Below are positions 14,264 to 22,380 of a DNA stretch of 64,000 bases, piece after piece. How positions within the stretch are numbered: position 1 is the stretch's first letter; each line of letters opens with the position of its first letter. The stretch comes from DASWJZ01 sp963720705. GTDB taxonomy: Bacteria; Pseudomonadota; Alphaproteobacteria; Rhizobiales; Afifellaceae. The position numbers and the translations under genes were made by a program. The notes under the pieces are model-generated. The model saw only the letters and a program-made list of their open reading frames with translations. It was not told the DNA's origin and ran no database searches. The stretch lies in NCBI GenBank assembly GCA_963720705.1, contig CAVRGJ010000001.1, positions 558,001 to 622,000 on the forward strand. The letters are read 5' to 3'.

Positions 14264-15616
14264 CTACAGGATGAAGCGGGAGAGATCGGCGTTGCGGGCG
14301 AGGTCGCCGATATGCTGCTCGACGTAAGCCGCGTCGATCACCATCGTCTCGCCGGCGCGGTCGGTGGCGTTGAACGAGATGTCGTCCAGGATGCGCTCCA
14401 TCACGGTCTGCAGGCGGCGCGCGCCGATGTTCTCCACCGAGGCGTTCACCTCGACCGAGATGCGGGCGATCGCGTCGACCGCGTCGGGCGTGAAATCGAG
14501 CGTCACCCCCTCCGTCTCCATCAACGCCTTGTACTGCTTGATCAGGCTTGCCTCCGTCTCTGTCAGGATACGGCGGAAATCGTCCTCGGTCAGCGCGTTC
14601 AATTCCACGCGGATCGGCAGCCGGCCCTGCAGCTCCGGCAAAAGATCCGACGGCTTCGACACGTGAAAGGCGCCGGAGGCGATGAAGAGGATGTGATCCG
14701 TCTTCACCGACCCGTGCTTGGTGGCGACGGTCGTGCCTTCGACCAGCGGAAGCAGGTCACGCTGCACGCCCTCGCGGGAAACGTCGGCGCCGCGCATGTC
14801 ACTCCGTGACGCGATCTTGTCGATCTCGTCGAGGAAGACGATGCCGTCGTTCTCCACCGCGCGGATGGCGTCGGCGACCACCACCTCCTGGTCGAGCAGC
14901 TTGTCGGCCTCCTCGTCGATGAGGAGTCCGTAGAAGTCCTTGACCGAGACCTTGCGCGTCTTGGTGCGGCTCTGACCGAGCGCCTTACCGAGCATCTCGC
15001 CGACATTCATCACGCCGATCGATGCGCCGGGCATACCGGGAACCTCAAACGCGCCCATCGGGTTCGAGCTGTCCTTGAGCTGGACCTCGATCTCCTTGTC
15101 GTCGAGTTCGCCGGTGCGAAGCCGCTTGCGGAAGCTTTCGCGCGTGGTCGGGCTCGCATGCTCGCCGACGAGCGCGTCGAGCACCCGTTCCACGGCCTGA
15201 AGATGCGCGCGCGCCTGCACCTCGCGGCGCTTCTCGGCGCGCACGAGTCCGATTCCGACCTCGACCAGATCACGGATGATCTGCTCGACGTCGCGGCCGA
15301 CGTAGCCGACCTCGGTGAACTTCGTCGCCTCGACCTTGATGAAGGGCGCGTTGACGAGCTTGGCGAGACGGCGGGATATCTCCGTCTTGCCGACGCCGGT
15401 CGGGCCGATCATCAGGATGTTCTTGGGCAGAACCTCCTCGCGCATCGGACCCTTCAGCTGCTGACGGCGCCAGCGGTTCCTGAGCGCAATGGCGACGGAG
15501 CGCTTGGCATCGTTCTGACCGATGATGAAGCGGTCGAGCTCCGACACCGTCTCGCGCGGCGAGAACGTCACCTTCTTCTCGTCTTCCATCAACTCGGGTT
15601 CCATCCTGCTCGCCAT
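14264..15616 (-). CDS. hslU: ATP-dependent protease HslUV, ATPase subunit HslU (ClpY)
   Basis: About 450 residues, AAA+ unfoldase that feeds substrates to HslV. Visible: 'SPRETVSELDRFIIGQ' N-terminal block, Walker A 'GPTGVGKTE' (about 70), 'EATKFTEVGYVGRD' pore region, intermediate domain, Walker B 'VFLDEIDK', sensor 2 'VENIGARRLQTVMER', and the conserved C-terminus ending RFIL that docks into HslV. Start uncertain: ATG 15616, 15604 and 15589 are in frame; 15616 overlaps the hslV stop by about a base triplet and suits coupled translation. Operon hslV-hslU. Confidence 0.93.
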   Translation of the reverse strand: MASRMEPELMEDEKKVTFSPRETVSELDRFIIGQNDAKRSVAIALRNRWRRQQLKGPMREEVLPKNILMIGPTGVGKTEISRRLAKLVNAPFIKVEATKFTEVGYVGRDVEQIIRDLVEVGIGLVRAEKRREVQARAHLQAVERVLDALVGEHASPTTRESFRKRLRTGELDDKEIEVQLKDSSNPMGAFEVPGMPGASIGVMNVGEMLGKALGQSRTKTRKVSVKDFYGLLIDEEADKLLDQEVVVADAIRAVENDGIVFLDEIDKIASRSDMRGADVSREGVQRDLLPLVEGTTVATKHGSVKTDHILFIASGAFHVSKPSDLLPELQGRLPIRVELNALTEDDFRRILTETEASLIKQYKALMETEGVTLDFTPDAVDAIARISVEVNASVENIGARRLQTVMERILDDISFNATDRAGETMVIDAAYVEQHIGDLARNADLSRFIL

Positions 15617-15617
15617 G

Positions 15618-16178
15618 CTAGCGGTCGGCATCGAGAGCCTCCACGATTACGTTCGCATTCGTATAGACGCATATCTCGCCGGCGATCTCCATCGCGCGGC
15701 GCGCGATCTTCTCCGCGTCCCAGTCGGTTCCTTCGAGCGCACGCGCCGCGGCGAGCGCATAATTGCCGCCGGAACCGATCGCGGCGATGCCGTGCTCGGG
15801 CTCCAGCACATCGCCCGTGCCGGTCAGAACCAGGGTCGTCGACTTGTCGGCGACGATCATCATCGCCTCCAGGCGGCGGAGGTAGCGGTCGGTGCGCCAG
15901 TCCTTGGCAAGCTCGACGCAGGCGCGCATGAGCTGCTTCGGATATTGCTCAAGCTTCGCCTCCAACCGCTCAAGCAGCGTGAAGGCGTCTGCGGTGGCGC
16001 CGGCGAAACCGGCGATCACGTCACCCTTCGAGAGGGTGCGCACCTTGCGGGCGTTGTGCTTGATGATGGTCTGGCCGATCGACACCTGTCCGTCGCCGGC
16101 GATGACCACCTTGCCGCCCTTCCTGACCGAGACGATCGTCGTCGCGTGCCAGGCGTCGTAAGGGGAATTTTCAGCCAA
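15618..16178 (-). CDS. hslV: ATP-dependent protease HslUV, peptidase subunit HslV (ClpQ)
   Basis: A 186-residue threonine peptidase of the proteasome family forming the double hexamer core of HslUV. The mature N-terminus begins at T13 in 'WHATTIVSVRKGGKVVIAGDG', and 'GFAGATADAFTLLERLE' and 'IGSGGNYALAAARAL' are standard. Starts with TTG at 16178; GGAGGAG nine bases upstream supports it. It is 168 bases from divergent hisB, with a large palindrome in that interval. Heat-shock control is usual for this operon, but no sigma-32 promoter was located with confidence. Confidence 0.93.
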   Translation of the reverse strand: MAENSPYDAWHATTIVSVRKGGKVVIAGDGQVSIGQTIIKHNARKVRTLSKGDVIAGFAGATADAFTLLERLEAKLEQYPKQLMRACVELAKDWRTDRYLRRLEAMMIVADKSTTLVLTGTGDVLEPEHGIAAIGSGGNYALAAARALEGTDWDAEKIARRAMEIAGEICVYTNANVIVEALDADR

Positions 16179-16204
16179 TCTCGGTTACTCCTCCAGCGGA
16201 TAAA

Positions 16205-16231
16205 GCCGGCCCTCCTTAAGGAAGCGCCGGC
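16205..16231 (-). promoter_or_regulatory. 27-base palindrome in the hslV 5' region
   Basis: GCCGGC at both ends (16205-16210, 16226-16231) around a central CCTTAAGG (16214-16221). It lies 27 bases before the hslV start and would form a stable hairpin if within the hslVU leader, or a protein-binding site if not. In enterobacteria the hslVU leader is known to contain a stabilising stem-loop; equivalence here is inference. Confidence 0.45.
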
Positions 16232-16346
16232 CCCACCCCTGATCACGTTGGGGGATATGTAGGTCGCCGCGGCCGGCATGCAAAGCCGCCGGTGGCCAGA
16301 GCCCGGCGGCGCTGGTAAAAGCGCCGCGCACCGAAGGAACCGGCCG

Positions 16347-16940
16347 ATGCGCAAGGCAGAAATCGCCCGCAAGACAACGGAGACCAAGATCAGCGTCGCC
16401 GTCGATCTCGACGGGTCGGGCCGCTACGACGTGAAGACCGGCATCGGGTTCCTCGACCATATGCTCGAACAGCTTTCCCGCCATTCGCTGATCGACCTCA
16501 AGGTGCGCGCGGAGGGCGATACGCATATCGACCTCCATCACACGACGGAGGACGTCGGCATCGCGCTCGGGGCCGCGATCGGAAAGGCGCTCGGCGAGCG
16601 CAAGGGAATCACGCGCTACGCGTCGATCGACCTGCCGATGGACGAAGTTTGCACACGCGCTTCCGTGGATGTTTCCGGGCGGCCGTTCCTGGTGTGGCAG
16701 GTGGAATTCTCGCGGCCCAAGGTCGGCGATTTCGATACCGAGCTCTTTCGCGAGTTCTTCCAGGCGCTCGCCCAGAACGCCGGGATCACGCTCCACGTCG
16801 TGAACCTCTACGGCGAAAACTCGCACCACGTCGCGGAGACCTGCTTCAAGGCGGTGGCGCGCGCCTTCCGCACCGCCTTCGCCATCGATCCGAGGAACGC
16901 CGAGGCGATCCCCTCGACCAAGGGGACACTGACCGGCTAA
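16347..16940 (+). CDS. hisB: Imidazoleglycerol-phosphate dehydratase
   Basis: A 197-residue monofunctional HisB, sixth step of histidine synthesis (IGP to imidazole acetol phosphate). Family motifs are complete: 'GIGFLDHMLEQLSRHSLIDL', 'DLHHTTEDVGIALG', 'DLVQ'-equivalent region, 'RPFLVWQ' and 'NSHHVAETCFKAVARA', which supply the manganese-binding histidines and glutamates. ATG 16347 has GAAGGA eight bases upstream. First gene of the his cluster; the downstream DUF2628 gene begins ten bases after its stop. Confidence 0.95.
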   Translation: MRKAEIARKTTETKISVAVDLDGSGRYDVKTGIGFLDHMLEQLSRHSLIDLKVRAEGDTHIDLHHTTEDVGIALGAAIGKALGERKGITRYASIDLPMDEVCTRASVDVSGRPFLVWQVEFSRPKVGDFDTELFREFFQALAQNAGITLHVVNLYGENSHHVAETCFKAVARAFRTAFAIDPRNAEAIPSTKGTLTG

Positions 16941-16949
16941 GAGGCTCCG

Positions 16950-17430
16950 ATGAGAGTTCTATTCAGTCCACGCGCCGCCGGAAGAGCCGATTTCGCCGGA
17001 AGAATTCCTGTTCGTGAAGGACGGCTTCTCCTGGCCGGCGCTTTTCTTCCCGGTGCTTTGGATCCTTTGGCACCGAATGTGGCTGACGCTCGTCTGGTAC
17101 ATCGTCTTCGTGCTCGCCGTCGCCTGGGCCGGGCGCCTCGGCGGCGACAATCTCGGCACGACGATCGCGATCATCGGTGGCGTCTTCTTTGCGCTCGAGG
17201 CGAACAATTTCCGCCGCCTGTCGCTTGAAGGCCGCGGCTTCAGCGAGGTCGGCGCGGCCTCGGGACGCAACTACACCGAGGCGGAGACGCGCTTCTTCGG
17301 CGCGTGGACCGAAGAGCCGGAAGCTGTGCCCGAGCGCGAGGCGATCGCGCGCGCCGCGTATTCCCCGGAGGCGCGCTCGCATGGCGCCGATGAGCCGATC
17401 CTTGGGCTTTTCCCCGAGCCGGAACACTGA
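16950..17430 (+). CDS. DUF2628 membrane protein with an apparent frameshift near its start
   Basis: DUF2628 proteins commonly sit between hisB and hisH in this order. The body is intact: 'FVKDGFSWPALFFPVLWILW' and two or three membrane segments (about residues 30-85 of the restored protein), then an acidic tail. ATG 16950 has GAGG six bases upstream but reads out of frame (MRVLFSPRAAG). In the body frame the N-terminus reads EFYSVHAPPEEPISPEEF directly after a TGA. Removing one T from AGAGTTCTA (16953-16961) restores M-R-V-Y-S-V-H-A-P-P, the usual family start. As sequenced, translation could begin only at GTG 17014 (138 residues). Function of the family is unknown. Confidence 0.7.
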
Positions 17431-17432
17431 AG

Positions 17433-18077
17433 ATGGTCGTGGCGATCATCGACTACGGCTCGGGGAACCTGCACTCCGCGGCAAAGGCGTTCGAGCGCGC
17501 GGCGCGCGATGCGGGCGACAGAATCGTGGTCACCGCCGACGCCGATACCGTCGCCAAGGCAGAGCGCATCGTGCTTCCCGGCGTCGGCGCCTTTGCCGAT
17601 TGCCGGCGCGGGCTCGATGCGGTCCCCGGCATGGTGGAGGTGCTGAACGAGGCCGTTATGGAGCGCGGAAAACCGTTCCTCGGCATCTGCGTCGGCTGCC
17701 AGCTCATGGCCGAGCGCGGGCTGGAGAAGGAAACCAGCGAAGGCCTCGGGTGGATCGCCGGCGACGTGGTGGAGATCACGCCTGCCGATCCGGAGCTTAA
17801 GATCCCGCACATGGGCTGGAACTCGCTCAACGTCGTCCACGCACACTCGATCCTTGCCGGCATTCCGACGGGCGACGAAGGCCTCGACGCCTATTTCGTG
17901 CACTCCTTCCATCTTGCGCCGCGCGAGGAGGACGATCTCGTGGCGTCGACGGATTACGGCGGACCCCTCACCGCGATCGTCGGCCGCGACAATTTTGTCG
18001 GCACGCAGTTCCATCCGGAGAAGAGCCAGACGCTCGGGCTGAAGCTCATAGCAAATTTCTTGAAGTGGAAGCCCTAG
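17433..18077 (+). CDS. hisH: Imidazole glycerol phosphate synthase, glutaminase subunit
   Basis: A 214-residue class I glutamine amidotransferase that supplies ammonia to HisF. The triad is present: C86 in 'FLGICVGCQLMAE', H in 'VGTQFHPEKSQ' and the following glutamate. 'IIDYGSGNLHSAAKAF' and 'LPGVGAFADC' are typical N-terminal blocks. Starts three bases after the DUF2628 stop, so it is cotranscribed. Its partner hisF lies about 3.2 kb downstream, separated by hisA and a GGDEF/EAL gene. Confidence 0.95.
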   Translation: MVVAIIDYGSGNLHSAAKAFERAARDAGDRIVVTADADTVAKAERIVLPGVGAFADCRRGLDAVPGMVEVLNEAVMERGKPFLGICVGCQLMAERGLEKETSEGLGWIAGDVVEITPADPELKIPHMGWNSLNVVHAHSILAGIPTGDEGLDAYFVHSFHLAPREEDDLVASTDYGGPLTAIVGRDNFVGTQFHPEKSQTLGLKLIANFLKWKP

Positions 18078-18088
18078 ACACTTTCACC

Positions 18089-18189
18089 GTCGTCATGCCC
18101 GGGCTTGACTCGGGCATCCATTCCGAAACGGTTCGGCTTCCCGCCGGCGCTACGGAATGGATCGCCGGATCAAGTCCGGCGATGACGAC
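18089..18189. repeat. Dispersed palindromic repeat, type A, between hisH and hisA
   Basis: GTCGTCATGCCCGGG...CGGGCATCCATTCC and GGAATGGATCGCCGGA...TCCGGCGATGACGAC flank a variable middle. It sits within the his operon, so it is transcribed and can fold in the hisH-hisA mRNA. Confidence 0.8.
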
Positions 18190-18222
18190 AGTTCCGTGCA
18201 GTTTCAAACGCGCCAACCTCCC

Positions 18223-18963
18223 ATGATCCTCTTCCCCGCCATCGACCTGAAAGAGGGAAAGTGCGTGCGCCTCGTCAAAGGCGACCTCGATCAGGCAACC
18301 GTCTACAGCGAGAATCCGGGCGAGCAGGCGCGCGCCTTCATGGAGATCGGCTTTCCGTGGCTGCACGTCGTCGATCTCGACGGCGCCATCGCCGGCAAGA
18401 CCAAGAACGAGGAGGCGGTCGAGGCCATCCTCTGGTGTGTTGCGAACCGGATGAAAGTGCAGCTCGGCGGCGGCATCCGCGACCGCGCGACAATCGACAG
18501 CTGGCTGGAAAAGGGCGTCACGCGCGTGATCCTCGGAACGGCCGCGCTGCGCGATCCCGATCTGGTCCGTGACGCCGCGCGGGAGAATCCGGGGAAGATC
18601 GCCATCGGCATCGATGCGCGGGGGGGCAAGGTTGCGGTTGAGGGCTGGACGGAGACGTCCGACATGACGGCGCTCGCGCTCGCGCGGCTCTTTGAAGACG
18701 CGGGAGTCGCTGCGATCATCTACACCGACATCGACCGCGACGGCGTTCTTGCCGGCGTCAACTGGGAGGCGACGATCGCGCTCGCCAACGCCGTGTCGAT
18801 TCCCGTCATCGCCTCGGGCGGCCTCGCCTCGATGGCCGACATCGAGCGGCTGCTCCGGCCCGACGCGGCCAGGCTCGAAGGCGCGATCTCAGGGCGCGCG
18901 CTCTACGACGGCCGCATCGATCCGAAGGCGGCGCTGGCGCTTCTTAACAAACGCGCCGCTTGA
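18223..18963 (+). CDS. hisA: ProFAR isomerase HisA
   Basis: A 246-residue (beta/alpha)8 barrel enzyme, fourth step of histidine synthesis (Amadori isomerisation of ProFAR to PRFAR). Catalytic aspartates are in 'FPAIDLKEGKCVRLVKGD' (D8) and 'YTDIDRDGVL' (about 171-180); phosphate loops 'QLGGGIRD' and 'IASGGLASMAD' are present. ATG 18223 was chosen because it gives the conserved MILFPAIDL start; the longer frame reads through the repeat. Confidence 0.95.
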   Translation: MILFPAIDLKEGKCVRLVKGDLDQATVYSENPGEQARAFMEIGFPWLHVVDLDGAIAGKTKNEEAVEAILWCVANRMKVQLGGGIRDRATIDSWLEKGVTRVILGTAALRDPDLVRDAARENPGKIAIGIDARGGKVAVEGWTETSDMTALALARLFEDAGVAAIIYTDIDRDGVLAGVNWEATIALANAVSIPVIASGGLASMADIERLLRPDAARLEGAISGRALYDGRIDPKAALALLNKRAA

Positions 18964-19143
18964 CGAAAGTCGAGACGGCGCCGGTTCTGCGGTCGTTGGA
19001 AGGGGTGCCGCTTCGGCGCCGGCAACTGATGCGCTTGATTTTTCTCCAGAAGCCTTGCGGTAGCGCCCGCGCAATTAAGGATTGAAAGGTTCCCTTAGGA
19101 CTTCTGATACATTCTCGTTGACGGTTCTTTGTGGCGTCCTTTC

Positions 19144-21162
19144 ATGCGTATCCCTCGCCGCGATCACGTCGTCATCGCGGGCCTCATCGTCCTGCTTCTT
19201 GCCGCGGTCCTGTCGGCAGCCTCCGTTACTTCGCGGGCGGTCGAGCAGCTCCTGCGCCAGGACGCGCAGGCGGAGGGCGAGGCCTGGGCGCGCTATCTCG
19301 CGGCCAACGTGAAAGACCTCGGCCAGATCGTCGCCGGAGCCCCGGCGTCAAGCGAAAGCATGGACTTCTTCGAGAAGGCCGAAAAGGTCGGCGACGTCTT
19401 CCTCTACAAGATCTACGCGCCGGACGGCCGCTTGAGACTCTCCTCCCACGCGCTGGACGAGACCGATCCGAAGACGGAGTCGATCGCTCTCCACAACCCG
19501 GAGGCCGCCAAGGCCGTGCTTGCCGGCAAGACGATCGTAGAGGTGAAGAGCGCCGGAGAGCAGGGAGAGGCAGGGGAGGACGCGGAGGAAGACGAGGTCG
19601 GCACGCCGCTTCCCGAGTTCTATGCCGAGGCCTACGTCCCGGTGACGACGGAAGGCGCCGTCATCGGAATCATGGAAGCCTATGTCGATCAGTCGAAGAA
19701 GCACGCCGCGTTCCACGCGCGGATCGCGGGCGTTGCGCTGTCGCTCGCCGGAATCATCGCGCTTGCTTTCGGACTGCCGGCGCTCGGCTTCACCTGGCGC
19801 ACGCGGCAGAAGCGGCTGTCGGACTCGCGCGCCGAATTCCTCGCCCACCACGACGCGTTGACAGAGGTCGCGAACCGAGCCCGCTTCATGCAGGATCTCG
19901 AAGAGGCGATCCGCCTCGGTTGCCCGGTCGCCGTCCATATGGTGGACGTCAACGGGTTCAAGGAGATCAACGACACGCACGGGCAGGAGGTCGGCGACGA
20001 GATTCTGCGCCAAGTGGCACGGCGCCTGCTCCTGATCACCGAGAAGCAGAACCTGCTCGCGCGCCTCGGCGGCGACGACTTCGCGCTCGCCGAGATCGTG
20101 CGTTCGCCCAAACAGATTTCGCGGACGGCGCGACACATCATCGCCTCGCTCGGCGAGACCTTCCGGCCGGGCGGTCGCGAAGTCGATCTCACCGTTTCGG
20201 TCGGCAGCGCCGTTGCGCCTCAGCACGGCGAGGACGCGGCGGGTCTTGTGAAGAGTGCCGAAATCGCGCTTTCCCACGCCAAGAGCGTCGGCCGCGGCAC
20301 GCGCAGCCTGTTCCGACCGGAGATGGACGCGGAGCTTAGAGCCCGGCGCGCGCTTGAAACGCACATCAAGAACGCCGTCGCCGACGAAGCGTTCGAGCTA
20401 CGTTTCCAGCCGATCCGCAGCACCACCGACATCAGGCTTACGGGATTTGAGGCGCTTGTCAGGCTTCCGAACGCGGAGGGCGGCAGCGTGTCGCCTGCGC
20501 TCTTCGTGCCGGTCGCCGAGCGGCTCGGGCTGATCGGCGACATCGGCGCATGGGTCATTCGCCGCGCCTGCGCGACGGCCGCGACCTGGCCGAGCAAGCT
20601 TTCGGTCGCGGTGAACCTGTCGCCGGCCCAGTTCCAGGACGGGCGGCTCACGGAGAATGTGCGCGACGCGTTGAACTCGACCGGGCTCGCGGCCGAGCGG
20701 CTCGAACTTGAGATCACCGAGGGCCTGCTTCTTTCGCACACCGAGGGAGTGCTCAGCCAGCTCGCGGAACTGAAGGCGCTCGGCGTCAGGATCGCGATGG
20801 ACGATTTCGGCACCGGTTATTCGAGCTTGAGCTATCTTTGGAAATTCCCGTTCGACAAGCTGAAGATCGATCAGTCCTTCGTGCGTGCGCTCTCCGGCGA
20901 CGGCGGACATCCGGCCTCCATCATCGAGGCGATCGTCGCTCTTGCGCGCTCGCTCGGCATGCGGATCAACGCGGAGGGCGTGGAGACGAGGGAGCAGGCG
21001 GTGTTCCTCGCCCGCACCGGCTGCGACGAATTGCAAGGCTTCTATCTCGGCCGGCCGATGCCGGCCGAGCGGGTCGCGAGCGTGATCCTGAAGGATTTCC
21101 GCTCGGCCATGCCGAAAGCGCCGGAGCAGCTGCCGGCGGCAGCCGAAGCACGCCAAGCCTAA
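19144..21162 (+). CDS. GGDEF/EAL protein with periplasmic sensor region
   Basis: A 672-residue membrane c-di-GMP protein. A membrane helix (about 8-30), an extracytoplasmic sensor region (about 31-195, with a strongly acidic EDAEEDE loop), a second helix (about 198-222), a GGDEF domain with the signature changed to GGDDF (about residue 308), then an EAL domain with 'EALVRL' (about 435), 'NLSPAQF', 'LELEITEG', 'MDDFGTGYSSLSYLW' and 'NAEGVET', all catalytic positions kept. Phosphodiesterase activity is therefore likely; cyclase activity is doubtful. It lies between hisA and hisF, 180 bases after hisA, and interrupts the usual hisA-hisF adjacency. ATG 19144 has a weak ribosome site. Confidence 0.88.
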   Translation: MRIPRRDHVVIAGLIVLLLAAVLSAASVTSRAVEQLLRQDAQAEGEAWARYLAANVKDLGQIVAGAPASSESMDFFEKAEKVGDVFLYKIYAPDGRLRLSSHALDETDPKTESIALHNPEAAKAVLAGKTIVEVKSAGEQGEAGEDAEEDEVGTPLPEFYAEAYVPVTTEGAVIGIMEAYVDQSKKHAAFHARIAGVALSLAGIIALAFGLPALGFTWRTRQKRLSDSRAEFLAHHDALTEVANRARFMQDLEEAIRLGCPVAVHMVDVNGFKEINDTHGQEVGDEILRQVARRLLLITEKQNLLARLGGDDFALAEIVRSPKQISRTARHIIASLGETFRPGGREVDLTVSVGSAVAPQHGEDAAGLVKSAEIALSHAKSVGRGTRSLFRPEMDAELRARRALETHIKNAVADEAFELRFQPIRSTTDIRLTGFEALVRLPNAEGGSVSPALFVPVAERLGLIGDIGAWVIRRACATAATWPSKLSVAVNLSPAQFQDGRLTENVRDALNSTGLAAERLELEITEGLLLSHTEGVLSQLAELKALGVRIAMDDFGTGYSSLSYLWKFPFDKLKIDQSFVRALSGDGGHPASIIEAIVALARSLGMRINAEGVETREQAVFLARTGCDELQGFYLGRPMPAERVASVILKDFRSAMPKAPEQLPAAAEARQA

Positions 21163-21244
21163 GGGATTTTCGTAAGGGACGCCCCTGTCATGCGGCCCGC
21201 TTGCGCGCTAAGGAGACGCCGCATCTTCTCTCCCCTCGCCCGCC

Positions 21245-22024
21245 ATGCTCAAAGCCCGCGTAATCCCCTGCCTCGACGTGAAGGACGGTCGCGTCGTGAA
21301 GGGCGTGAACTTCGTCGATCTCGTCGACGCGGGCGATCCGGTGGAAGCCGCGAAGGCCTATGACGCGGCCGGCGCCGACGAGCTCTGCTTCCTCGACATC
21401 ACCGCGAGCCACGAGGACCGCGGCACCATCTTAGACGTCGTCGCGCGGACCGCCGACCAATGCTTCATGCCGCTCACCGTCGGCGGCGGCGTGCGCACGA
21501 TCGACGACATCCGCAAGCTCCTCCTTGCCGGGGCCGACAAGGTTTCCATCAACACCGCCGCCGTCGCCGACCGAGGGTTGGTCGCCCGCGCCGCGGAGAA
21601 ATTCGGCGACCAGTGCATCGTCGTCGCGCTCGACGCACGCCGGATCGCGGGCGCGGGCTCCGATCCGAGGTGGGAGATCTTCACGCATGGCGGTCGCCGC
21701 CCGACCGGGCTCGACGCTGTCGATTATGCGCTTGAGGTCGCGGCGCTCGGCGCGGGGGAGCTCTTGCTCACCTCCATGGACCGCGACGGCACGAAACAGG
21801 GCTTCGACATCGCGTTGACGCGCGCCGTAGCCGACGCGGTCAGAGTCCCGGTGATCGCGTCGGGCGGAGTGGGGACGCTCGCGCACCTGGTCGAGGGCAT
21901 CCGCGACGGGCACGCGAGCGCGGTGCTCGCCGCCTCGATCTTCCATTTCGGCACCCACACGATCGCCGATGCTAAGGCGGCAATGGCGGCGGCGGGGATA
22001 CCGGTCCGCCGCATTTCGGGCTAA
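21245..22024 (+). CDS. hisF: Imidazole glycerol phosphate synthase, cyclase subunit
   Basis: A 259-residue barrel enzyme that combines PRFAR with ammonia from HisH to form IGP and AICAR. Catalytic aspartates lie in 'VIPCLDVKDGRVVKG' (D11) and 'LTSMDRDGTKQGFD' (near 179-181). The phosphate sites 'VGGGVRTIDDI' and 'IASGGVGTLAHL' are complete. It starts 82 bases after the GGDEF/EAL gene, so it may have its own promoter. It heads hisF-hisE-coaA-pyrF. Confidence 0.95.
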   Translation: MLKARVIPCLDVKDGRVVKGVNFVDLVDAGDPVEAAKAYDAAGADELCFLDITASHEDRGTILDVVARTADQCFMPLTVGGGVRTIDDIRKLLLAGADKVSINTAAVADRGLVARAAEKFGDQCIVVALDARRIAGAGSDPRWEIFTHGGRRPTGLDAVDYALEVAALGAGELLLTSMDRDGTKQGFDIALTRAVADAVRVPVIASGGVGTLAHLVEGIRDGHASAVLAASIFHFGTHTIADAKAAMAAAGIPVRRISG

Positions 22025-22056
22025 AAGGCGCCCCGACCCGGGAAACACCAGAACAG

Positions 22057-22380
22057 ATGACCGATTTCACGCTCGAGGACCTGGCGAAGATCGTCGCGAC
22101 GCGCGCGCGCTCCGGCGATCCCTCTTCCTATACGGCGAAGCTCGCGGATGCCGGTATCGCCGCCTGCGCCAAGAAGCTCGGCGAGGAGGCGGTCGAGGCG
22201 GCGATCGCGGCGGTCAAGGGCGACCGCGAGGGCCTGAAGAACGAAGCCGCCGACGTGCTCTACCACCTGCTCGTCCTGCTCTACGCAACCGGCGTCCCCT
22301 TCGACACGGTAAAAAGCGAGCTTCAGCGCCGGACCGCGGAAAGCGGGCTTGAAGAAAAGGCGCGGCGGAAGGAAGCCTGA
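22057..22380 (+). CDS. hisE: Phosphoribosyl-ATP pyrophosphatase
   Basis: A 107-residue monofunctional HisE, second step of histidine synthesis. The all-alpha NTP pyrophosphohydrolase motifs are clear: 'YTAKLADAGIAACAKKLGEE' and 'EAADVLYHLLVLL' with metal-binding glutamates and aspartate. The hisI part is not fused, as usual in Alphaproteobacteria. Its TGA overlaps the coaA ATG by one base, giving coupled translation. Confidence 0.95.
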   Translation: MTDFTLEDLAKIVATRARSGDPSSYTAKLADAGIAACAKKLGEEAVEAAIAAVKGDREGLKNEAADVLYHLLVLLYATGVPFDTVKSELQRRTAESGLEEKARRKEA

